Of a stretch of 64,000 nt of DNA, positions 58,632 to 64,000 are shown one piece after another. Made by a program: the position numbers and the translations under genes. The notes beneath the pieces were generated by a model. That model saw nothing but the letters and a program-made list of their open reading frames with translations. It did no database searches and was not told the origin of the DNA. The stretch's first letter is position 1. Every line of letters begins with the position of its first letter. The stretch comes from Rhodomicrobium sp. (lineage in GTDB: Bacteria > Pseudomonadota > Alphaproteobacteria > Rhizobiales > HXMU1428-3): contig BQJK01000001.1 of assembly GCA_021604665.1 (NCBI GenBank), forward strand, positions 62,001 to 126,000, given 5' to 3'.

Positions 58632-59216
58632 TTAAATTTTAGGAAAAGTTGGTTGCACCGGTTGTGCCTGCGCGGCAAACAAGCCCTGGAAATCGTTAAA
58701 GCCAAACTCAGCCACTTTGTTCAGATCAGCGTCAAGAATTTCATAGATCATGCCATCTGTGCCCCAATTGCTGAACCAGGCAATGCAGTCCACATGGCCG
58801 CCGCCTTCTTCATGCGGCGCACCGCCGGCTTTAGCCTGCACGAAGCTACCAGTTGGGCGGATCTCTTTAAGGGCGCCATCCTTATCATAAAGCCGCAACT
58901 CACCCTGAATGATAAAGGTGCTGTAATCAGCGTGATGGCGATGCAGCACAACCTTTTTATTGGCAGCAAATTTAAAAATAATATCAACAACCTTGGCTTC
59001 AGGATCGACCCTGATGATGTGATACCAAATATTCTCAAACCCTTCGATGCTGTTCCATTTGATGTTGGACTGATCAAACTGACCGGCAAATTCTTTTGCA
59101 ACAGCAGAGCCAGAGCCAAGCAGTGAAACAGCCGCCGCCGCCCCCATAGCCACCAACCCCTGCCGCCGCGTCACCGCCACATCACCAAGGCCTCTTTCAT
59201 CCATATCCTTCTTCAT
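58632..59216 (-). CDS. Tat-exported cupin-domain protein
   Basis: The 194-residue protein has a twin-arginine signal (TRRQGLVAMG, hydrophobic AAAAVSLLGSG). A cupin fold follows with VVLHRHHADYSTFIIQGELRLY, whose three His and Glu can bind a metal, and a second strand set GGAPHEEGGGH. I choose the ATG at 59216, eight bases after GAGAGG; the open frame begins at 59243. Function unknown, probably a periplasmic metal-dependent enzyme or sensor. Its 5' end and promoter region are duplicated at 60024-60245. Confidence 0.78.
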   Translation of the reverse strand: MKKDMDERGLGDVAVTRRQGLVAMGAAAAVSLLGSGSAVAKEFAGQFDQSNIKWNSIEGFENIWYHIIRVDPEAKVVDIIFKFAANKKVVLHRHHADYSTFIIQGELRLYDKDGALKEIRPTGSFVQAKAGGAPHEEGGGHVDCIAWFSNWGTDGMIYEILDADLNKVAEFGFNDFQGLFAAQAQPVQPTFPKI

Positions 59217-59377
59217 GCCATTTCCTCTCCAATAAATTATCACCCCATCCAGAGCAAAGCTCTGTCAGATGAAAACAATCTACCGAATAACCCCGAGCCC
59301 CCGTGTAACGAGTTTGTCTAAAGCAAGCGGAGAAGTAAGGAAGGTTTCAGGGTATGTAAGAAGTATGGATGAGGGGA
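59151..59377. repeat. duplicated segment, copy 1 (cupin 5' end and upstream)
   Basis: About 225 bases covering the first roughly 20 codons of the cupin gene and its upstream region recur at 60024-60245. Shared blocks include GTGTAACGAGTTTGTCTAAAG and CAATCCAGAGCAAAGCTC-like sequence. The copies are direct repeats about 0.87 kb apart. Confidence 0.8.
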
Positions 59378-59451
59378 ACGGCAAAGAAGTCTAAATATCG
59401 TTCAGTTTGTGTCCCTAAAAAACAGAACCAGCAAAAGTTCAGATCACCATA

Positions 59452-59565
59452 TTAGGAATGATAAGATATAATCTCGGTATAAAATTGATCAGCAAGGTCC
59501 AATCTCTCTTCACCAACCTGGTCCGCTGTGACAGGCCGCAATGCCGAAAGTTCAGAAAAAGCCTC
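59452..59565 (-). pseudogene. cut-off C-terminal tail of the phosphatase-like gene
   Basis: Beyond the TAG at 59566-59568 the same frame stays open for 37 codons to a TAA at 59452. It reads EAFSELSALRPVTADQVGEE and onward, just the kind of final helix (ALRPVTxxQVGEER) seen in such phosphatases. The gene thus looks like a 166-residue ORF broken by one amber codon. Confidence 0.65.
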
Positions 59566-59952
59566 CTAGCTTGTTAAACCTTTAAGGCGGAGCAAAAGAT
59601 ACACAAAAAAGCCAGTTCGATGAATACCGGCAGAGCAATGAAAATATATGCGGGGTTCCGGCACAGTAGCTATGCTCTGAAAAAATGTAGTGAGGTGTCC
59701 AATCACATCTGATTGCTTGAGGACATCCAGCCGCCCCCCTTCAAAGGGGAGCCAAATCCACTCACATCCCAGACTTTGGCAAATTTTGCGGATCGGCTGA
59801 ACATCTTCGCGCTCACTTAACAGCGTGCAACAATGTGTGAGGTCAAGGGCTGCCAATGTATCTTTAGATTTTTTACCGGGTCGTGGACCGAGAAAAAATT
59901 GCACCGGAGATTTTTTGAAAGAGGCCACAAGGTCGTGAATATTTTCGTTCAT
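59566..59952 (-). CDS. dual-specificity/tyrosine phosphatase-like protein, truncated by amber codon
   Basis: The 128-residue product ends shortly after the CX5R active-site loop HCSAGIHRTG (Cys106, Arg112), which identifies a cysteine-based protein or inositol phosphatase. The upstream part has FLGPRPG and CCTLLSEREDV, as in small bacterial members. The expected C-terminal helices lie in the same frame beyond a TAG, so this is probably a recently inactivated gene or a readthrough case. It is bracketed by the duplicated cupin segment. Confidence 0.7.
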   Translation of the reverse strand: MNENIHDLVASFKKSPVQFFLGPRPGKKSKDTLAALDLTHCCTLLSEREDVQPIRKICQSLGCEWIWLPFEGGRLDVLKQSDVIGHLTTFFQSIATVPEPRIYFHCSAGIHRTGFFVYLLLRLKGLTS

Positions 59953-60023
59953 CGGCTCATTATAAAAGCCGAGTATCTTTAATCTAGATGTTTCTTTTAA
60001 CTATGCCCAATAGAGATGGCCTC

Positions 60024-60245
60024 ATCACCTACCCCTGCCGCCGCGCCAAAGCCACATCACCTAGGCCTCTTTCATCTGTTTTCTTCATTAAACTCTTTCC
60101 TCTCCAATTATTTCCAATCCAGAGCAAAGCTCAGTCAGAAAAATAATCTAACGAATAAGCACGAGAGCACGTGTAACGAGTTTGTCTAAAGAAAGCCGAG
60201 AAGTAAGAATGGTTTCAGGAGATGTAATAACTATGGATGGGGTGA
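60024..60245. repeat. duplicated segment, copy 2
   Basis: This is the diverged direct repeat of 59151-59377. It keeps CACGTGTAACGAGTTTGTC and the SD-like region. It shows scattered substitutions and small indels, so the duplication is not recent. Confidence 0.8.
60029..60088 (-). pseudogene. 19-codon remnant of a second cupin gene
   Basis: In copy 2 the reading frame gives MKKTDERGLGDVALARRQG then TAG. The intact gene gives MKKDMDERGLGDVAVTRRQG and continues. Only the start of the Tat signal survives, so this is a dead fragment. Confidence 0.7.
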
Positions 60246-60391
60246 TGAGAGGTGGGTGTGGGGATCCTAGTAATGACACACCTGATCAAGAAAGCCACAG
60301 AACATATAATCGAAGAAATATTACTGAATCTTAGTTATTTAGTGAAATAGAAAATAAAAAAGTGAATAAGATGGTGAAAAGAATGCCTTAA

Positions 60392-61453
60392 TTAATCAAT
60401 TTTCCAATAACCATGCCAATAAACTCTTTTCTTGTTTGAGTCATTAAATTTAAAGATAGATTTTTCAAGAGCTTCATCATAAGGAGCGGGTGTGCGATAA
60501 ATCTTTCCACGTCTATATTTGCTTTTATTTTCTTCTTGCCGGATCAATGAGGAAGCCAGATTAAGACCTAATTTTTCAAATAATACGCTAGCGTCTATAG
60601 CTGAAGTGATATGTTTTGCCTGAGGAGGGATAAGTCCGCCACCATGTATACCATTCCCATCAAATCCGGTATTAGATTGTAAAGGCACATAGCCTATGGG
60701 CTGCACCCATCTAATTTGCTCATCAGATGCAAGAATATTTTTAGACTTATTGTCTCTTAGAATAACTGTTCTTTTCATATAAATTTTAGGAGAGAAACCA
60801 ACCATTTCACGTTTGAGATATCCAGTGCCTTCAACACTATCTTCAATAATGATATCGCTAATTTTATCATCATTTGGATATGCAAGGATACAAAGTGTTG
60901 GGTCGTCAAAATTCTTATCCAGATCGTGACATTCTTGGATGGGGGCGCGTTTGTAGATCAACTTTCTTCCACTAGTTTTGACTGTTTTTGAAGTCCGCAC
61001 AATCTTAATCGAATTACCAGCAAGAAGACGCTCACAGAGATCATCACATCCCTCCCTGGCGATTGTTACGGATTGAAACTTGGTTGCATCCTGTATGGGA
61101 TAAGTCTCAGTTTTCGCCTCGGCTAGAAGAGCCTTTGTTTGAGCTTTAATCAGTACCGGCGGTATAAAAAACAAAGCTGAGAATGCGATTAGGGAGAGGG
61201 CAAATCCCTTTCTAGGGTTAGTATGTCTGAACCAAACGATGGGAATAAGTAGCAGCAATACCCACCAAAGATTTGAGAAGATTAACATAGAATATGAAGC
61301 AAAATAGGACATGGGGCCAGGAAAGCCAAGATATGCTCCGCCACTTAAATACATAATCCTTAAGAAAAAAGCTATAGTTGGAATCGACATCGCAATAGCG
61401 AGCGGAATGGATATTATTAGGAGTATCCAGAAAATTTTATCTAGTTTTTTCAA
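60392..61453 (-). CDS. AT-rich membrane protein of unknown function
   Basis: The 353-residue protein has three to four membrane helices in its first 110 residues. A soluble domain of about 240 residues follows, with REGCDDLCERLL, a mostly beta centre and the ending RVYWHGYWKID. I do not recognise a family. A hand count of the line 60361-60420 gives about 30% GC, far below the core genes, which suggests acquisition. It stands alone between the phosphatase remnant and the grxD operon. Confidence 0.7.
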   Translation of the reverse strand: MKKLDKIFWILLIISIPLAIAMSIPTIAFFLRIMYLSGGAYLGFPGPMSYFASYSMLIFSNLWWVLLLLIPIVWFRHTNPRKGFALSLIAFSALFFIPPVLIKAQTKALLAEAKTETYPIQDATKFQSVTIAREGCDDLCERLLAGNSIKIVRTSKTVKTSGRKLIYKRAPIQECHDLDKNFDDPTLCILAYPNDDKISDIIIEDSVEGTGYLKREMVGFSPKIYMKRTVILRDNKSKNILASDEQIRWVQPIGYVPLQSNTGFDGNGIHGGGLIPPQAKHITSAIDASVLFEKLGLNLASSLIRQEENKSKYRRGKIYRTPAPYDEALEKSIFKFNDSNKKRVYWHGYWKID

Positions 61454-61693
61454 AGCTTGATACCTTTTGTTTTGCAGTAATAGGTAAGTATCAAGAGAAA
61501 GTTATTAATGAGTTAATGTGATAATGTGTATTGTTAAGGCGGGTAAAGTATAGACGGAAGTAAAAATCATCTTTAGTGTGTTTATTATTACTCCATATAA
61601 CGCCAAATTTTATATTATAACAGCATCTGAAAACAACAAAGCATCTCTTGGGGGCGGCCTCAAAGAGATGCTTCATGTGGCAGCCACCGCAAA

Positions 61694-61720
61694 AGAAAAA
61701 GGCTCCCGCAAGGGAGCCTC
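61694..61720 (-). terminator. intrinsic terminator of the purL-bolA-grxD operon
   Basis: On the minus strand AGGCTCCC-TTGC-GGGAGCCT is a perfect eight-base stem running into TTTTTC-TTTT. It lies about 145 bases after the grxD stop. Confidence 0.88.
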
Positions 61721-61745
61721 TCAAATCCATCAATCATCTAATCCA

Positions 61746-61796
61746 GGGCGGCCAAAGCCGCCCGCCGCGCATTTTGCGCCCGATAGGGGCGCAAAA
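61746..61796. repeat. tandem GC-rich hairpins downstream of grxD
   Basis: GGGCGGC-CAAA-GCCGCCC (61746-61763) is followed by TTTTGCGCCC-GATAG-GGGCGCAAAA (61772-61796). Both stems are perfect. With the terminator stem at 61700-61719 they form three hairpins in a row between grxD and the transcript end. Further GC-rich sequence continues to 61858. Confidence 0.65.
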
Positions 61797-61863
61797 AATA
61801 TTGCGCGCCCCGCCGGAGGGCCCGCGCGGCCACGCCGCCGCGGAATAGCCCGTGAGGCAGAAG

Positions 61864-62214
61864 CTAAGCCAACATGCTTTGCTCGTTAAACGGCACATTT
61901 TTGCTGCGGAGCAATTCTTGCAGTTCGCCAACTTGTGTCATCTCACGGATAATATCGCAGCCACCAACAAACTCACCTTTAACATAAAGCTGCGGAATGG
62001 TCGGCCAATCAGAGAAACTCTTGATGCCATCGCGAATGCCCATATCATCAAGCACATTCACATCTTTATACTCCAGGCCAAGATATTCCATGATCTGGGC
62101 AACCTGACCAGAGAAGCCGCATTGCGGAAATTTCGGTGTGCCTTTCATAAATAGCACAACATCATTCTGGGCCACAGTGCTGCGGATCCAGTCATGTACC
62201 TCTTGTTCACTCAT
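61864..62214 (-). CDS. grxD: monothiol glutaredoxin (CGFS type)
   Basis: The 116-residue Grx4/GrxD carries Fe-S clusters and works with BolA proteins. The CGFS active site is at residues 32-35 in [10 protein letters not shown]. The [19 protein letters not shown] segment carries the glutathione-binding TIPQ and GGCD motifs. It lies 30 bases after the bolA-like gene, matching the well-known functional pair. Confidence 0.96.
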   Translation of the reverse strand: MSEQEVHDWIRSTVAQNDVVLFMKGTPKFPQCGFSGQVAQIMEYLGLEYKDVNVLDDMGIRDGIKSFSDWPTIPQLYVKGEFVGGCDIIREMTQVGELQELLRSKNVPFNEQSMLA

Positions 62215-62244
62215 GTTATCAAATCCTTCTCTTGTCTCACCCTT

Positions 62245-62484
62245 TCAGGCGTCATCTGGCACAGCCGTTTCAAGCGCAAGTGCATGTAGCACGCCGCCCA
62301 TTTTGCCTTTTAGGGCACTATAAACCATCTGATGTTGTTGAACACGCGACTTTCCCTTGAAAGCGCTGGATGTCACTGTCGCTGAGTAATGATCCTTATC
62401 ACCGGCAAGATCAACGATTTCAACTTCCGCATCTGGCAGAGCTTCCTTGATCATAGTTACAATGTCAGACGATTCCATGGGCAT
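62245..62484 (-). CDS. bolA: BolA-family protein
   Basis: The 79-residue protein has the BolA fold: [35 protein letters not shown] and the helix [16 protein letters not shown], whose region includes the conserved cluster-ligand His. It partners the adjacent GrxD in Fe-S trafficking or regulation. The purL-bolA-grxD order is typical of alphaproteobacteria. Confidence 0.93.
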   Translation of the reverse strand: MPMESSDIVTMIKEALPDAEVEIVDLAGDKDHYSATVTSSAFKGKSRVQQHQMVYSALKGKMGGVLHALALETAVPDDA

Positions 62485-62526
62485 AGCGATGCTTCCTTTC
62501 CATCCTAATATAGGAGCGATTTTATG

Positions 62527-64000
62527 TTATGCCAGTAAATTCGGCAAATAACCTTCATGAGCGGTTCTAAGGGTCTGAAGAGCGATGCTGCCGCCCCCCT
62601 TAATGGTAATTTCCTTACCAGAAGACAGCCCAATTTGAGAGGTCTCCAACCCAAGCTTGCTTAACTCAGCGATAATCCCTGTCGCCTCACCAGCCGGAAC
62701 AGCCAGCAAGTAGCGCGCCTGGTCCTCACCAAACCAGTAAGCTTCGCGTTTAATTTGGCCCTGATACGGCTCCAAAATCACGCCGACATCACCAGCCAGG
62801 CACATCTCAGCAATAGCAACCAAAAGACCGCCATCAGAAACATCATGTACTGCAGAAAGCTTGCCAGAAAGAATAAGCTCGCGCACAGCGTCGCCTGTGC
62901 GGCGCTCCAGTGCGAGATCAACTGGCGGCGGCGCGCCATTAAAATCACCGGTAAGCAACTCCTGAAACAGGCTTTGCCCAACATGGCCTTTGGTTTCACC
63001 CACAAGAATAAGCGCCAGGCCCTCATCGGTTAGGGCAACGCTGGTTAGCTTATCATGGTCATCAATCAACCCAATGCCGCCAATGGCCGGGGTTGGGGGA
63101 ATGCCAATGCCATTGGTTTCATTATAAAGTGAGACGTTACCTGAGACGATAGGGTAATCCAGCGCCCGGCAGGCATCGCCCATCCCTTCTAGGCAACCAA
63201 CAAACTGGCCCATAATGTCAGGGCGGGTCGGGTTGCCAAAGTTCAGGCAATTGGTAATGGCCAGCGGTGTCGCCCCAACGGCGGTAATATTCCGCCAGGT
63301 TTCAACAACCGCCTGCTTGCCGCCTTCATACGGGTCGCTATAGCAATAGCGAGGCGTCACATCCGTTGCAGCAGCCAGGCCTTTTTTGGTGCCATGTACA
63401 CGAACAACAGCCGCATCACCGCCCGGGCGGCCAACTGTGTCGCCCATAACCATATGGTCATATTGCTCCCAGATCCACCGGCGCGAGCAAAGATGCGCGC
63501 CGCCCATCAGGCTATTCAAAGCCGAGAACAGATCTTCCACATCTGGCAGGTCTTCAGCTGCAACCACAGGCTGAGCAGCCGTTTTCTCAAACGGGCGCTG
63601 ATATTCAGGCGCGCTATCCGCAAGGGTGGCCACCGGCAGGTTCGCCTCCACAATGCCGTTTTGGCGGACAACAAGCCGCCCCGTGTCGGTGGTTTCACCA
63701 ATCACCGCGAAATCAAGATCCCACTTATCGAAAATCTTTTTAGCAGCCGGTTCAGAACCCGGTTTCAGCACCATCAGCATCCGCTCCTGACTTTCAGAGA
63801 GCATCATTTCATAGGCTGTCATGCCGGTTTCACGCTGGGGTACAAGGTCAAGGTTCATATCAAAACCAACCCCGCCCTTATCTGCCATTTCAACGGAAGA
63901 AGAGGTCAGACCAGCAGCCCCCATATCCTGAATGGCAATGATCGCATCAGAGCTCATCAGCTCAAGGCAGGCCTCAAGCAACAGCTTTTCGGTAAACGGG
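62527..64000 (-). CDS. purL: phosphoribosylformylglycinamidine synthase subunit PurL (5' end outside window)
   Basis: PurL converts FGAR to FGAM in purine synthesis with PurS and PurQ. The visible 491 codons cover the C-terminal two-thirds: IAIQDMGAAGLTSSSVEMA, ESQERMLMVL, VGRPGGDAAVVRVHG, ALDYPIVSGNVSLYNE and HDVSDGGLLVAIAE. The frame is open through the right edge (the first visible residues are PFTEKLLLEA), so the start lies outside. It is the small-PurL type of alphaproteobacteria. bolA follows 42 bases downstream. Confidence 0.95.
   Translation of the reverse strand, partial: PFTEKLLLEACLELMSSDAIIAIQDMGAAGLTSSSVEMADKGGVGFDMNLDLVPQRETGMTAYEMMLSESQERMLMVLKPGSEPAAKKIFDKWDLDFAVIGETTDTGRLVVRQNGIVEANLPVATLADSAPEYQRPFEKTAAQPVVAAEDLPDVEDLFSALNSLMGGAHLCSRRWIWEQYDHMVMGDTVGRPGGDAAVVRVHGTKKGLAAATDVTPRYCYSDPYEGGKQAVVETWRNITAVGATPLAITNCLNFGNPTRPDIMGQFVGCLEGMGDACRALDYPIVSGNVSLYNETNGIGIPPTPAIGGIGLIDDHDKLTSVALTDEGLALILVGETKGHVGQSLFQELLTGDFNGAPPPVDLALERRTGDAVRELILSGKLSAVHDVSDGGLLVAIAEMCLAGDVGVILEPYQGQIKREAYWFGEDQARYLLAVPAGEATGIIAELSKLGLETSQIGLSSGKEITIKGGGSIALQTLRTAHEGYLPNLLA

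Larger units (their letters stand above)
59953..60391. other. 439-base gap holding the second duplicated segment
   Basis: No intact gene. The region carries copy 2 of the cupin 5' duplication (60024-60245), followed by AT-rich sequence up to the end of the minus-strand membrane-protein gene. Confidence 0.5.

Noticed and set aside
59566..59568. TAG read as pyrrolysine
   Set aside because: There is no supporting machinery in the window, and the position is not in an enzyme family known to use it. A nonsense mutation or sequencing error is simpler.
61578..61889. Plus-strand open frame across the grxD 3' hairpins
   Set aside because: It crosses the minus-strand terminator and GC-rich hairpins and has no protein-like pattern.

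Overview
The window is a contiguous piece of an alphaproteobacterial chromosome. The evidence is gene order: an str-S10-spc-alpha ribosomal superoperon with secY-adk-rpsM and no rpmJ, then htrA/degP-rarA-crcB-rluC-HAD-ATP12, a propionyl-CoA carboxylase, and purL-bolA-grxD. ATP12-type F1 assembly chaperones and the Cys4 adenylate kinase also fit Alphaproteobacteria. I cannot name a genus from the sequence alone.

Layout. 1-565 is a non-coding leader with a good sigma70-type promoter. 566-19654 carries rpsL, rpsG, fusA, tuf, 24 further ribosomal protein genes, secY, adk, rpoA and rplQ, closed by a strong terminator. 19773-21875 (minus) holds an MFS transporter, a coupled 44-residue membrane peptide and a secreted SRPBCC protein. 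22334-29619 (plus) is the conserved htrA-rarA-crcB-rluC-HAD-ATP12 block, interrupted by a Tae4-like peptidoglycan amidase gene coupled to a two-helix membrane protein gene. 29739-36874 is pccB and pccA split by an HscC-type Hsp70 and a membrane-anchored J-like protein lacking a proper HPD motif. 37188-41192 holds a zincin, lipB, an orphan FliN-like gene, tRNA-Leu(CAG), a repeat-bearing acidic lipoprotein and a secreted protein of unknown function.

41531-46982 is a compact glucosylglycerate locus. Glycerate 2-kinase and a GH13_18 phosphorylase are on the plus strand; the synthase and phosphatase are on the minus strand and convergent with them. Together the four would make the compatible solute and recycle it to glucose-1-phosphate and 2-phosphoglycerate. 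A PH-domain membrane protein and tRNA-Leu(GAG) follow. An AT-rich ATP-grasp gene lies just after that tRNA.

49958-53158 encodes the most striking protein: an ammonium transporter fused to a HAMP-like linker, PAS, GGDEF and EAL domains. After it come a PQ-loop-like membrane protein, a polysaccharide deacetylase, MgtE, two small secreted proteins, a phosphotransacetylase-like enzyme and a Tat-exported cupin. 59151-60245 contains a duplicated cupin 5' region bracketing a tyrosine-phosphatase-like gene that is cut by an in-frame amber codon. An AT-rich membrane-protein gene follows, then the minus-strand purL(partial)-bolA-grxD operon, which ends in a cluster of hairpins and a terminator.

No CRISPR array, insertion sequence or rRNA gene was seen. 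All family assignments rest on motifs read by eye; no database search was run.
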